64,000 bases of DNA from positions 1-64,000 of the forward strand of contig AZLU01000180.1 of NCBI GenBank assembly GCA_002224055.1, given 5' to 3'. The notes under the pieces are model-generated. The model did not search any database. It saw nothing but the letters and a program-made list of their open reading frames with translations, and was not told where the DNA came from. The stretch comes from Pezizomycotina sp. ARF18 (Eukaryota; Ascomycota). This document shows positions 11,557 through 24,157 of this stretch, one piece after another. Each line of letters starts with the position of its first letter. The stretch's first letter is position 1. The position numbers were made by a program, and so were the translations under genes.

Positions 11557-11633
11557 GGGGACAGTGTCAGTCGAACTTATGTCAGTGGGGACAATGTCAG
11601 TCGAATTTATGTCAGTGGGGACAATGTCAGTTA
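11557..11633 (+). repeat. 30-bp minisatellite, about 2.6 copies
   Basis: Unit GGGGACAATGTCAGTCGAAT continues for 10 more bases and begins at 11557, 11587 and (partial) 11617. Copies differ at only a few positions. Each unit holds two GTCAGT hexamers. The unit length is a multiple of three, so a 60-codon frame reads through as repeated QCQSNLCQWG, but nothing else supports a gene. Confidence 0.9.
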
Positions 11634-11639
11634 TCGTGT

Positions 11640-14585
11640 CAACGTATTTACGAGATTGAAAGAGCTGCTACTAGTATTCAAGACTTGACAGACCTTGAAA
11701 GGAATTAAAATCAAGACTTGTTCGCTTGCCCGTAATTTCTATTGGATGAATCCCAAACCCTTAGTGTTAGCGCAGAGTAGTCCCATAAGGGTTATAACCT
11801 GCCCGTTATATCGGCGTATTTGATTAGCTGCCACACCAATGACACATGTAAATGAGCCCGCGATATGAAGATGCGGCATTGAAATTTCTGCATTGGAACA
11901 GCATCCGCCTCGACGCTCTACGTCCAGGAAGTTTTCCTCTCTTTGGACTCGGAGAAGACCGGAACGTTTACTCAGTCCCGCGAACCAGAAACGATAAAAT
12001 CAAATCATACGATGCAATAGTATTAGGGCTTAGGGCGTGCCCCCACATGCTAACACTTCTGAAGACCACCTATAATTACAATTATTTAAGACAACTCAGC
12101 GCCTTTATACTCTTACCCCTCTTTAACGTACGTAGAGACGAAAGGGGATGTGAAAGGTGCCATTCTTGGATCTACGGCTTCGCGTTCCAGAAACAAAACC
12201 TAATCCCTTATTCGACTGCGAGATGCCTACTAGTAATGAAAAGTGTCTGGCCAAACTCCAGTAATCTAACGATAATAAAGTTTAAATTTTGCATCTGAAA
12301 ATGCGGTTATCTGATCTATGGGCTTGTTAATTAGATATTAGCATTACGTACCTGATTTACGCAAAAGGCGGGCTTTACGAAGTTAGTCTAAATGCACATA
12401 ACTGTATGAAGATAGAAATTTTTTTGAAAAGCCATGATACAATGTAATTGGCTGCCATGTTCAAATATGGAAGCACTCTAAAGGACTAGTAATATTGGCA
12501 CTTAATATCTCCAGGCACCTTGGGGAATCCGATATAATGATAGGCCTCTGTTAGCCCGAGTGGACAATTTACGATAATCTAATCTATTATACACGTCGGT
12601 GAAAGAATCTCTAGAATTTGCAAAATATCACTGACTATTCTAAGAGCTAATGCCAGAAGTCACAACACGGTGCCACAAAGATAAGGCTCTACCTAAAACT
12701 GAAATAGTGCTCGCATATTTGAATACCGTTTACTAAGTGAGATTTTGTATGGGGTTGAACCGAGAGTATTGATGCTTTGATCCATATTCTTTACTCGCGA
12801 CGGGCGCCATATACACAGAACGAGAGAGTGCCTCGCAACTCTTTCGCTTGAAGTCCATTAAATGTTAATAGTTGTCTTCATGGATCCCCAAAGGAAGTAC
12901 GCCCACTGTTGCCCCCATGCGTGATCCTTGGGTTTGTCGAACTTGTAACGTTCGCGTAAACCATTCGCCTGCCAGCATTGCTATGCATGTGCCTAAAGTC
13001 CCCAGTTAGCTGGGTCTTCGCTACGAAAGTGCAAGATAGATACAATAAATACATTAATTTCTCATCACAGGAATTTATTCCTGTAAGGGGTGCACTGGAA
13101 ACAGTCAGTAAAGATTCCTGCTTCGTCTCCTGAATGATAATTATACGCTCTTTCGAGGCCTACGTAGACCCCTCTATCAGACATAGGTTCGACCGTTGCG
13201 CAATACTTCTCTTTCCGACCAAACCCAAGCCAGATTCAAACATCAACATATTCACAATTTCAACGTTCAACTTCACGAAAGCATGCGTATGCAGCGCAGG
13301 CGGTTGCATGATTACTCAAATGGAAGCAATGGTCTGAGGATTGATGATCAATGTAGGTAAAATAGGATGTATATCGGAATACGTCGGAATTGGTTGAAAT
13401 CGAATTGGCTCATTTACGAATGATAATTACAACACTCTAGCTCTCAAGTTCGGATTAAAATGTTCATGGACTCAAGTATACGGGGCTTTGACCGTTTTGC
13501 CAGGTCCATCCATGCTCCCCATACCTTATTCGCAACGTGAACCAGTCTGCAGGACAGGCTGGGAACCGAGTATTGGCATGCAAGGAATAGGAGAAAGCCG
13601 AAATGAACGACAAGAAGCGCAGTCGAGACCTTTCAGCGATCAGCTGAAGATAAGATTATAATTTCAGTCGACGGCCTCCCCCACGGGCTATCGGATGACA
13701 CGCAAGAGCGCAAAATACTTAGCATCCCGTCTGGATAATCAATTAAATGAGGGAGATATGACTTGCTGCAAGGCCCGCTAGCCCTGTCTCGGACTCAAAA
13801 TCACTGATTTGGAGGTATTGTTACGTCCTAAGTCCCCGAACATCATGCGCATCCTGTGTAAAGTATAGCACAGGAGGCGCGCATTCCGCAACGTCGCAAT
13901 ACTGGACTTCTATACCGTGATACATGTATGCATCACACCTCACTCGTCGCACACACGTCATCTTATCAAATCCTCTGGTTCGCTTGTGCAGCATGCACTA
14001 ATCTACGGAAGAGAAGCCTTTCGTTTCCGAAGCCGTATCGCACCTTCAACTTAACCCCTCTCCTTTTATTATTCATTCTTGGACGCTATGTACTCGATCT
14101 GCACGTGTGTGTGAAAACCCCGCGATGTCATGAACGTGATTTTCGGACGTCCGATAAACAATCGCCAAGTTTGTAAACAATAAGAGTCGATTTCCGCGCA
14201 CACGCGCTCTTGCCTTGCCGCTATTGCTTAAATCTCCAAAGAGAGCAACCTACTCCTTGTCCATGATCAAGAAACCACGAACGCTGTATAACTTCCCCGT
14301 CTTATTATAGATTGGTTAGAAACTCTAAACCTCCTAAGATTCCCAAGCGACATTCAACACCCTGTCCTTGTTTTTGCAATTAGAGCCTCATGCAAGTTTC
14401 CTGCAAGGATGAGTACAAACGATAAGCAGCCGCATCAACAATGCGATTGTTTCGCAAATCCTGCTCAACTCCTACGGAGCTAAAATGCATGGTGAAAACC
14501 CTTCAATTCTCGGTCGTGAGAACATCTTCACGGCCCCGAAGGCTTTAGAAGACTCCAATTATCGCCCGCGGCCACGATGATGCGG
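11640..14585. other. about 2.9 kb without a recognised gene
   Basis: The longest frame (11852-12298, plus, 148 codons from ATG) has no motif, signal peptide or membrane segment I recognise, and no joining splice sites. Frames at 13134-13337 and 13928-14176 are short and featureless. I found no tRNA-like or rRNA sequence. Base composition is near that of the flanks, so this is not a RIP-saturated block. Confidence 0.45.
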
Positions 14586-14589
14586 TCAA

Positions 14590-16032
14590 TTGCCTCGGCC
14601 TGTGGTTATCCCGTCGCCGCGCACTACCTCCCAGCAATTCCTGCGGGTGATGTACACCGCAACCACCAAAGCACAAAATCCCCCTCAGACCCACCTCGCC
14701 AACCCCGCCCCACCACCGTTTCACCGACAAGCACCTCCTCCCCAACCCTCCTGTAACGACAACCCTCCACCGCGCCGCATAATAATCGCCTCCGACGGCA
14801 CCGGCAATCTTCAACCCGGGCTCCCCTCCGTCGCCTCCAACGTCTCCCGCTTCCTCCGCGCCCTCACTCCCTCATGCCCCGCAACAGGAACCCAGCAATA
14901 TCCCTCTACCAATCCGGCGTCGGTACCGGTTCCCTCGGTTCCCTCCTATTATCCCCTTTAACCGGCGGAGTAGGCTTAGGACTAGACGATAACGTACTAG
15001 ATGCATACATGTTGTCGCGAACAACCACATCCCCGGCGACGAAATATCCTCTTCGGGTTCAGCCGCGGCGCATTCACGGTTCGCGTTCTCGCGGTTTAAT
15101 CCGCACGCTCGGATTATTTAAGAAGGAGTACTTATGGGAGTTAAGCGCGCTTACAACGCCTACAAACTCGGTCGCGAAGCGTTCGCAACATACGTTAAAG
15201 ACTCCCACAGCGCTGCAAAGCGCGCCGTACGCGCCACGTTAGCATAAAGTGCGTGGGGTGTTGGGATACTGTCGGTTCCATGGGACTGCCGGGGTACGAT
15301 TGGGTTAAGTTGTCCGGATGGAACGAAGCGTTCGAGTACTACGATCCGAAACTAACGCTCGGCGTTGAAAACGCGTTCCATTGTCTTGCGATAGACGAGA
15401 TACGGCACCCGTTTACGCCGACGTTATTTCACTTGCCGCGCGATGCATCACTCAAGGATATCAATTTACACCAATGTTGTTTCCGGAGTACACACCAACG
15501 TCGGCGGCGGTTACGCTGATCAGAATCTAGCGGATCTAACGCTCGCGTGGATGGTAGACAAATGCCGCCCCTTTTTGTCGTTTAATAACTCGTATATCGA
15601 TTTATGCGTAAAGTTAAACCACCATCCTAAGAGTATTAGGAGTAAACTACGGGAGAGGCGGGGTTGATAAAGAGTACAGAGGATGGCGAGGGACGGGTAT
15701 ACGAGCTATCAGGGTGAGTAGTGCTGTGGCATAGGGTTAGGACACCCGGAGAGTATGAAGATGGTGGTATAACGGACGAGAAGATGCATCGGAGTGTGAG
15801 GGAGCGCTGGAGAAGGATGGGAGTTGGAGGCCGAGTAGTTTGGATGGTTTACACCTCAAGAGGCTGATGATGGGAAGTGGAGGTGGTTAAGAGGCAAACG
15901 GAGCGGGATATAGTGATACGGAGGAGACTTTACGAGGATAAGGATAGCTTCGAGCATAAGCTGCGTTTTATCCGCTTGAAAGGAACAATGGGCATATATG
16001 GAGGCGTTTTAAATGTGGTAATACATCGGTAG
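14590..16032 (+). pseudogene. DUF2235 alpha/beta-hydrolase-like relic
   Basis: Motifs of the DUF2235 family appear in the right order: RRIIIASDGTGN at the start, LYQSGVGTGSLGS, VANNHIPGDEI, the nucleophile elbow GFSRGAFT, LIRTLGLFKKEYLWEL, CVGCWDTVGSMGLP and HTNVGGGYADQNLADLTLAWM. A basic C-terminus (RQTERDIVIRRRLYEDKD) runs to the stop at 16030-16032. DUF2235 proteins are predicted serine hydrolases; some bacterial relatives are phospholipase effectors, but the fungal ones have no settled role. The gene is broken in several places and is treated as a fossil. Total span (about 1.4 kb) fits a full-length gene, so it decayed by small changes and not by deletion of large parts. Confidence 0.8.
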
Positions 16033-16204
16033 GCGTACGTTCTCGGTCGAGTTATTATGGAAGACACGGCCGCTTGTATCATATGTTCTCAACTCGCGAC
16101 AATATTTTGTACATATAAACATGAGCGCTGCAGAGTTCAGTAAATAGGTGATACCCTTCTCTACTATTCATATATCCTGTAATTAAAGTACGAGATATGG
16201 CTGA

Positions 16205-17345
16205 TCAAATCAGATACAAAGGCATATGATCTTCCGCTTTGCAAAGCTTCCACCCTTCCTCCCCATCCTCCGACTGGCTAATTATATCACCCTCCTCCAC
16301 GAGCTTCTTTAAGCTGAGAAAACGCCTTATGATCTTCCTCGAATGGCGAACACACCGTACATTTGCACCGAAACCAAAAATACTCCGACTCCTTCCCCGA
16401 GGGGCGATCCGTGCTTGGTACCAAAGCCCCGTCAGCTGCAGATTATCCAACTGCGCCGCCCTCTCAGCAAGGACTTCGAAAAGCAACTGCCACCTTATCT
16501 CATGCGGAAAGTCCACGCTGACGCGCATGCAGCAGCGCGTAATCCTTAGCCTACGTAACCCCAACATTCCTTCGACGGCCTTATGCAGTCCCATGTAAAT
16601 CAACATATCGCTGAGACCGAGAGAAGATAGCCCACGTCGCCCCGGCCAGCATGTCCGGACGAGGTCATACACGTACTTCTCCTCGTCGAAGCGTGACGCC
16701 AGGGATAAAGTCGGCGACGACCCACGCCTTTAGCCCACTCTAACATCTTTACGATATGGTACCAACCCAGGAAATTTCCCGGTAACAGACGCGAAATTCT
16801 TCGAGGTTACGCATGTTATCCCTAAATTTTGCGGGCTTGCGCTTCCATATGCACGAGCCATCTCGGACGTTGGAGAGCTTAAAATGTAAAGACTTTAACG
16901 CCGCAGGGAGGTGCGCAGGGGATTATGGCGACGGTGTTGAAGAATGTGTCTATTTTTGAACTTGAGAGGGGTTGGTTGTCGTACCCACATTCGAAAACCA
17001 GGTTGAGTAGCTGGCCCGCGAGGGTCTGGAAAAAGGTGGAAAGCAGTCCCGTGGCCCTCCTGGTGGCCAATGGCCCCGCCTCGAAGGATTCATGAGGGTT
17101 CGACAATCCATGCCGGCTCTCGATGCTTTCCCCCACTCCGGTTGGTTCTAGACAGCCGACCGTTAAAGAACGGATGTGCGCGATGATGTGAGGTCGCGTC
17201 AATCCCTCGACGGCATACTGAAGAACGCCCGTTTGAAACGGGACGCAAACCCGCTCGAAAAGCCGCCTGCGGCAGTCGTCGAGGAAGACGCGGGACGTAA
17301 GCTCAACGCTTTCGCCGTGGGATATCTGAGAGGGCGGCTATCTGT
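16205..17345 (-). pseudogene. F-box/LRR-type protein remnant
   Basis: Minus-strand segments read as a fungal F-box-like protein with degenerate leucine-rich C-terminus. The upstream part (about 17310-16879) has ELTSRVFLDDCRRRLFERV, then RPHIIAHIRSLTVGCLEP, matching the usual 'lts+.f.....rLFe.v.....hP.la..vRsL.v' layout. The downstream part (16672-16205) has LSDMLIYMGLHKAVEGMLGL and RRLRITRCCMRVSVDF. The middle segment lies in a third frame. A stop precedes the first recognisable residues and no ATG is in frame, so the F-box itself is missing or in another frame. If functional it would be a substrate adaptor of an SCF ubiquitin ligase. Confidence 0.5.
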
Positions 17346-17349
17346 TCTG

Positions 17350-18109
17350 AACGAATTTAGTTGAGATTCTCACCCATGCACCACCAGAGGGGTAGCTCAA
17401 CGGATAAGGGCCTGACGTACCTGCAGAAGTACTTCATTGGTAAAATATAGAGACGTCATCATACTCTTCCTCCACGGCGATGACGGCGATGAGATTCGTG
17501 ATGGCGACGAAGAAGTTCTACTCGGTTCCTTGATGAGTCGTGATAGTATAAGGTCAGATGTTGATGGAAGAACGAGAAAATTCTCGGAGTAGCGACCGTA
17601 GACAAATAAATCAATTGGATAAATAAAGTACATAAATAGATATATAACCGTTCAAATCCTTTGCATCATGAAGCATCACGATCATTCGCGGCTATCGTGT
17701 TCGAACAGAAGCGAGTTCACGTTCATGGAGGAGATCAAAAAAACCGACCTTTCATTTTTCAAGCTGGAAGTTTAGGTCACGTGATCTAGCGTTTTCGCTG
17801 GCGTATGAGTCTCCTTTCCTATTGCAGGAAGGGCTGAGCTTTTGGTGGCCAACGCATTCCTTCAGCCCGTGAGTCAAAATACCCCCGCCGCTAATCCTTC
17901 CCCATACAAAGTCCCGATGGCCCATCATCATCACCACCACCACCACCACCACCATCACCTTCCCCTTCTAATAAACATCACCGTCATCATCAATCATGGC
18001 CTCCGTCCAGCTTCATTAGGTCTCCAACTAAACAAAACTGGGAGAGTGTTTCGTCGTTTCGTCGAGGTTCACCGCGCGCACCGTATCGCTCTCGGCCGGC
18101 TCAATCATC
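17350..18109. other. intergenic with (CAC/CAT)n microsatellite
   Basis: Contains a CAY trinucleotide run at about 17923-17961 that would encode 12-13 histidines in one frame. No gene is recognised around it. A tRNA-like A-box at 17392 has no matching B-box at tRNA distance. Confidence 0.6.
17923..17961 (+). repeat. CAY trinucleotide microsatellite
   Basis: Run of CAT/CAC triplets, 13 units, interrupted only by C/T changes in the third position. Confidence 0.9.
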
Positions 18110-19662
18110 ATGTCACCCTCTAACTCCACCTACCCGGAGCGCCCTGCGCGGAACGAAGCGACAAGCAGCTCCCCTCCTCCCCCGCGATCCAAACATCCAG
18201 CTCCCAAAACCCTCCATCAAGCACCACCGCGCGAGCGACGACCTCATCGAATCCTTCAAAATCCTTCCAAATAAAAGACCCACTCTACACACGACGCGAC
18301 CCCTCCAAGCAAACCTCCCAAAAGTCCTTCGACGAAGCCCACGATACCCGCCCTACAAAACTCGACGTATAAAACCCTCCAAACTCTCAACGTTCGAATC
18401 CATCCCCCTAGAGCTCTTCGACGAGATTACATCGCACTTACCTCCTCGGATTTACTACGATTACGGTGTGTAAACTCCAAAATCGAAGCGATAACCCGCC
18501 AAAAAGCCTTCACGCACGTCCTCGTCGACGTCATCGATTCGACGAACCGGCCGCTGTCGTATGCCCTACAAAATACACCGGAGCACTTTACTACCGTCCG
18601 TACGCTCTCGTTAAACACGGAAGCGGCGTGGTTTGCTACATTAAAGCGCGCATTTCCCTCCTTCCGCGACGCGGATTTCATTAATATACTATTCACGCGG
18701 GCGCGATGTACAATCTACGCACGATAAACTTCGGAATCCCGTGCTACAGCGCGTTCCAAATACCCGATCGGAACTTCGTCCGCTTCGTCCGCGAGTGTTT
18801 CCTCTCACTCTTCAGCGGCGGCGAAGAAGGTGAAGAAGGAGGTGGTATACCCGCTTCCTCGACGTAAAAAAACTATCCTAGTACTACCATTAAACATGCC
18901 CTACAAGCAACCGCTCGTCCTGCAACACCTCTTAAACCGCCTGGAACAATTCTCGTTTTATCTATACCCACAGCTACGGTGCCATCGTATCAAATTTCAC
19001 GCGTGGGAGGATCAGATGCTGCTTAATCTTTCGAATGACTTTTTGGGGTACCTTACGTCGCAACTGCGATCTCTTACTATTTCTTTCCCGACGAGGTTGT
19101 GCGGATACTTATCGCTCCCCGTATCAGCATACACAAACATCAAATGCCTTACGGTAACGGGATACATCATTCCCAACCGCACCGGCGAAGTATTCTTCTC
19201 CAACATCCTCTCCCTACCTCCCTGCAACACATACATCTCGACGTACACATCGAAACTCCGGAAACTGGTCATGCAGATACGACACCGCGCTGGTCATCGC
19301 TCTACAAACGACTACTATCATCGCATACCGTGTTGAAGTCCTTCCAGAATAAAGCAGTTGAAAACGGCGGAACCGGTTACGCTTGCAAGTACAAGGTCGG
19401 GTGGAGGGACGTGGAATGCTGGAAGGGAATGATGTATAGTTTTGGGTTTGAGGGAGGATGTTCGATCCTGTTTCAAACCAGGGTGGCGAGGGTGGAGGAG
19501 GTTGTTAAGGATGATGTTTACCACCTTGTGCTGTTGAGGAGTTGGTTGGAGGAGGTTGGGAGGAGGGCGAGTACTGGAGGAGAGGTTAGATTGCCACTTT
19601 CAACCTTCGGAAAAAAAGAACACCCCTCCCCCCCGGAAATTTGGGATTTGGATATACGGTGA
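18110..19662 (+). pseudogene. F-box/LRR-like protein, several frame breaks
   Basis: An ATG at 18110 starts a Pro/Ser-rich leader (MSPSNSTYPERPARNEATSS). The F-box follows at about 18390: FESIPLELFDEITSHL, then DLLRLRCVNSKIEAITRQKA. Then come TVRTLSLNTEAAWFATLKRA, a Phe/Arg-rich segment FVRFVRECFLSLFSGGEEGE, and LVLQHLLNRLEQFSFYLYP. C-terminal LRR-like segments are LRSLTISFPTRLCGYL, HIHLDVHIETPE and WSSLYKRLLSSHTVLKSF, ending YKVGWRDVECWKGMMYSFGF with a stop at 19662. Pieces alternate between frames with about four to five breaks (near 18460, 18720, 18865 and 19220, plus one in the leader). Large blocks between breaks are stop-free. Predicted SCF adaptor; target unknown. Confidence 0.7.
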
Positions 19663-19669
19663 TGATTGA

Positions 19670-22275
19670 ACAACAAACCTTTCACGAGGACAACGAAAGG
19701 AAATGGATCGGGCAGGTTGTTAGGATGAAATGATTTGGTTACCATCACGGCTTTGATCTTTGTTTTTCACCGCTTTAATTATAAAAAAAAAAAAAAAACT
19801 CAAGAAACGAAGTTCACGAAAAGAAACACGCTAGCATAGCATACGAAACAAAATCAAACAAAGCAAAGAAATAAATATATAAAATATCCCCACTAGTAGA
19901 TAATATCAAGATACCCCTTCATCTTCCCAGTAGATGTTAAGCCCAAATGATAAAACCCCTTCATAGCAATTCATTAAGTAGATATTATGTACATTATAGC
20001 AGTAACTAAGGTGTTAGTCGAGATATTCCAGTGATATACTCTCGAGATATTACAGATTCTCGGCTCATGTGAAGAAAATGAACACCGCAGGCTACCGTAT
20101 CATCCATCCGCTCCGCAGCATTGGAGTAAAATTAAATGACATGAAGTGTAATGTACGTAACCTAGACACGCTGGAAGCTATATATAGCAGTAAGGGTGTC
20201 GAAGACAGCCTTTTTTACTCTTCGTTATGAGAACCATCACCCTGCTTCCCCCTTTCACCCGTATTTCTGCTCTTCTTCCTCTTCTGCTTCATTATTCCCT
20301 TCTTACCTCTCATACTTCTCCTTCTCCCCCCCCCCCCTCTCACTCCATCGTCTTCGTGTAATTGCGGACGTCAGCGATATCTTTCATGGTGACCTTAGCG
20401 TGGTGAACCGGACGTGGAGGTGAAACCCGATTGTGTTGGTCGAGATAGGTAGTCGAAAGCCAGCTGGTATATTATGAGTCCGATGTATGGCCATAACGAT
20501 ATGCCATAACGTCATCCATCGTTACTGGAGTGTAAATGTTGCCGACTGGAAACCCCTAGACACTAAAAATTTGGTCAATCTAGTATGTGTAGGTAAGATG
20601 ATGCATGGCCGGGCGGATCGCGTTGAGATTTAATCGTGGAGTGGGAGACAGTAATTAGAAAGTCCTAGTTATCGGAGGAGAGGGAAATTTGCCATTGATT
20701 CCGGTACTGCGGACTCGGATCATAACATCTGGAAGCCTTTTGGATAGTCGGTAATGTAGGTGATTGAATAGTGGGTTTCGCGCGATACACCATTCTTTGA
20801 TATGGTTATATATAATTGGATTTTCTAGCCTTAGAATAGAAACCGCCTGAACACGATTTCCAGTAGTGAAGAACGCCCGATGACCAAGAAATACCAGCGC
20901 TAGTCGACGTCTTTCGTATATGGGAAGGTGCTGGAGTATCTCCTCAAAGAGCATTATCGGGATGTTGCCAATGACTGGATCTGGGGTTTTTTCGTGTTAG
21001 AGATTGGTCAAAGGAAGTGTCGCGGAGCGCCGTCAGCTTTTGAGAACTGGATGACGGCGTCAAGGTCCGACTTCAGGTTGATGGCAACTGTCGTAGAGAG
21101 AGCAGGCATCGACAGCTATTGCTGAAACTAGAAGAGGGAAGGGGGGCAAAGTGAAACAGGATCTCGTGATAAGAAAGAAAGGAAGAGAACTGCTTGAAGA
21201 GATAAAGTAGAAGCATTGCTGTGTGAAGCAGGCCCGTGCAGGGTAGGAATATTATTGCGTGGAGTACTAGTATGGCTTTTCGAGGGCTTGGAGTGATTGC
21301 GACAAAAGCCGTCGGGATCTAGGTGGAAAGGTCTTATCATCCCTTCCCGATAAACACTACTAATCTTTTTTTTTTTTTTTTTTTTTTTTTTTTCCCTTGG
21401 TAGAAATGTCGACTCGCAACCCAAAAAATGTTGAGATGGATATCAATCGTGGGGTTTGACACTGGAAGGAACACCATAGCTGGCGCAGATTAGGATGTAT
21501 GGGAAATAAAAATAACATTCAGCAAAAAGATAAAAGGGCCGCAGGCGCCGTTACCGGCCTGTTCTAACTGAGCGGATAACTGAAAGCTGAATCCCAAGCG
21601 CGCGCTATATCAATCAGCAATTACTAAGGCAAACTAGATGCACCGCCCGCAGCGGGTTGTAAATAGTGAACCTGATGAGGGAGGGGAAGCAGGAGCCACC
21701 CACGCGGAATCGCGTCGGATCGGAACAAAATCAAAGGACAGAAAAACCCTGTCTGCTCTCGGCCCGAAGGCTAGAGACGGTTTTCTCCCCCGTTGTCGAA
21801 ATTACATACCGTGATCAACACTGAGAGCCGCTACCTAATGTCGGTTCAGCCTGAGTCTAGCGCGATCGTGACCAGATCTCACAAAACTAATGATAAACTG
21901 CCAGACCTTGCATCTCGACAGCCACAGCCCGTGAGCATTCCATTCCAAATCGAACGCCTAAAGGTCGTGCCAACGTCTTTAGAGGCAAAACGATAGCGAC
22001 GTCAGACAAGAATAGCTTCCGTTTCGCGTTTACATGCAGCAGCGTTACGTGGATGACGCGATATAATTGATACATCCACATGAAAAGTTACAAACACTCC
22101 TCCAACAGGCTTAAGGACTCGATATTCATAACTCTTTTTTTATTGGATGTCTGGTAGGCAATTCTCCTTCCCCGCGGCTCTCGGATGTTGCAGCTCGGGT
22201 AAATCCCCGTGCTATGACGAAAATCTGTGGCAACGTCATCGTTACATTACCAAAAATAAACTTGATTTTCATCAA
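19670..22275. other. about 2.6 kb without a recognised gene; poly-T tract
   Basis: Includes a poly-A run near 19783, a C-run near 20329 and a poly-T run of about 29 at 21366-21394. A minus-strand frame of 99 codons from ATG at 20954 (MLFEEILQHLPIYERRRLAL) is faintly F-box-like but too short and unsupported to call. Nothing else is seen. Confidence 0.4.
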
Positions 22276-22323
22276 GAATCGTTGCACAAAAACTTTTTTG
22301 TTAGGCCCCATGAAGAGATTGCC

Positions 22324-22331
22324 ATATAAAA
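22324..22331 (+). promoter_or_regulatory. TATA-like element, copy A
   Basis: ATATAAAA about 250 bp before the ATG at 22582, inside a block that is repeated before gene copy B (at 23911). Conservation between the duplicates supports a promoter role. Confidence 0.4.
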
Positions 22332-22581
22332 CTCGGAGACAAGCCACAAGATTTTCCTTTTCACAGCCATAAAATTTCGCTGCTATTCTTGCTATCTTGT
22401 CTTCTAGAATATCTTTTCAATTTGGTTCTACTAGTATTTGGCGTGCAGGGGCGGATAATCGCTTTATTAGACTCTAGAGCTCTAAACCTCACTTATATTG
22501 GTACATACAACCAGGTTTCAGACATCTAGAGCTAGACGACTACACATCCCTTCTACATCCTCCTCTAAACCCCCCGTAACC

Positions 22582-22936
22582 ATGGCCAGTATTCCTAAAG
22601 ATACCCCATCCCCTCGGCAAAGGCATCATCGCCCATGGTCAAGCGGCGGCAACGGAAACAGTCCACCAAACCCTCACAAACCGCCAGCGACGAAATACAA
22701 ACGACCAAACATCAGAAGCGCCATGGCACTACCTTTCTCCCGCACCGAACGAAAAGCAAGGCAAGCAGATGCAACAGGCATTAAATCCCACAAAGCAAGA
22801 TATCCAGAAGAAGGAAAAGCAGGAGGCGGCGAGCGGGAAGAAAGACGCGTTTAGTATTGTGTTGGAGCTGAACTTGGAGGTGGAGGTAACGCTGAAGGCG
22901 AGGATACATGGAGACTTGACGTTGGCGCTGATGTAA
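22582..22936 (+). pseudogene. small duplicated protein, copy A (LELNLEVEVTLKARIHG tail)
   Basis: The frame from the ATG at 22582 (MASIPKDTPSPRQRHHRPW) is basic and Pro-rich. The recognisable C-terminus lies in another frame: EKQGKQMQQALNPTKQDIQK, a Lys/Glu coiled-coil-like stretch, then LELNLEVEVTLKARIHG and DLTLALM with a stop at 22934-22936. Short fungal proteins with this charged helix plus amphipathic beta tail exist, with no known function. A GTAAGC directly over the stop may be an intron donor, in which case the gene continues to an exon after about 23005. One frame break separates the start from the tail. Paralogue of the gene at 24158. Confidence 0.5.
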
Positions 22937-22939
22937 GCT

Positions 22940-23870
22940 GGACCTATACTGTACAAGACCTATTTGGGTATTTTGGCTAATGCTTAACAATAATGATTTA
23001 TTTAGAACATGAATCGTTTATGGCATGATCTGATTTCCTTTAAATTGTCTTTCTCGGTAAATTTTTCGATTAACATGGCGGGAGATATTCCCCATGCAGG
23101 GTGGACGTTGAAAGCTCGCCGTACGCTCAACATGCTTAAGCGCATCCCGAGATCTGTCTCCGAATACCCTCTCCTTCGTTCTGCCAGAGTACTAGGCCTC
23201 CTTTTGAGCATAGCTTTCTATCCGTTTGTATACCCCGTTTGTACATTACTAGTGTACTTGTAGAATAGAGAACTTAGGTATCCTCAAATATACACGCGTA
23301 TGCATACCGCGTGCCTCTCAAAAAGATCAAGCGGACTCGCAGGACACAGTTCTACAGTACTATGTGAAAAACAACATGAGGCTGGCGGAGATAAGGGAGG
23401 CGGTGAGGAGGGAGGTGACTTTCATTCTTGACAAGTCTATATCTAACTCTAACTCGACTCGATTCGATTAGATTTGATCTAACGTCTACCTAGATTGAAC
23501 ATGCCACTTTCTTCAGGCGACACCTAGTTTCTCTGTGTGAGACCAATCCCGGAACTCTGGGGGCCTGAGAGCGGAAGAGAGAGGTATTAGCTAGAACCTT
23601 ACAGTACGTATTATTTGTATATTCCCGTATGGCTTGATATATATATATTTTAGAATAGAGACTTTGAAGAAAACAAAGACAAACCTCTAACACTGAACTT
23701 TGAAGATATATATAAAACTGCAATAAAACGCATCGAGGTGCGGCTCCTTTCGTTTCGATGCAAGGGCCTAGATCCCCAAGTAAAGTGCCTTCAAGCAGGG
23801 GAGATGATTGCGACGAAGAATCCCTCACGCCACACTGAAAAAAAAAAAAAAAAAAAAAAAAACTCCCCAT
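22940..23870. other. spacer between the duplicated small genes
   Basis: A plus frame at 23009-23263 begins after an AG acceptor and could be a second exon of copy A, but has no homologue after copy B that I can see. A short plus frame near 23330-23470 reads VLQYYVKNNMRLAEIREAVR, coding-like but isolated. A poly-A run lies at about 23839-23861. Confidence 0.3.
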
Positions 23871-23910
23871 TTTCGGCAAATTGTAGCACAAACTTTTGAA
23901 TATTTCTCCC

Positions 23911-23918
23911 ATATAAAA
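23911..23918 (+). promoter_or_regulatory. TATA-like element, copy B
   Basis: ATATAAAA in a block matching the one upstream of copy A (shared order: CACAAA, CTTTT, CCCATATAAAAC, GAGACAA-like, CCACA-GATT). Located about 245 bp before the ATG at 24158. Confidence 0.4.
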
Positions 23919-24157
23919 CCCCGAAGACAAACCACAGGATTATTTCTGTTCAGAGCCCATCCATCCATTTCCGCCGTAAATACTCAAAGTAATAACCCTC
24001 GTAAATTCAGCAACTTCTCCTCCTAAGTTTGAACGTGTTCATACATATATATCTGCTCTTTTTTTCAACAAAAAAAAAATATTGCTGTGCGTTTCTTAAA
24101 AGCCTGCATATTTCCCTTTCTATATACTATTCTCCGCTCTCACGCCTGCTATAAACC

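Noticed and set aside
11852-12298. 148-codon plus-strand frame
   Set aside because: Begins with ATG but has no motif, signal peptide, TM helix or supporting splice sites; chance length for this base composition.
17390-17660. tRNA-like A-box (TAGCTCAACGG) at 17392 and B-box-like GTTCAAATCC near 17649
   Set aside because: About 260 bp apart, the anticodon arm does not pair, and the T-arm bases flanking the B-box are not complementary.
17842-18123. frame with a run of 12-13 histidines
   Set aside because: Looks like an engineered His tag at first sight but is a natural CAY microsatellite with C/T variation in mixed order; no vector sequence around it.
20655-20954. 99-codon minus frame with faint F-box look
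   Set aside because: Too short, only the first 20 residues resemble an F-box, and nothing continues the protein in neighbouring frames.
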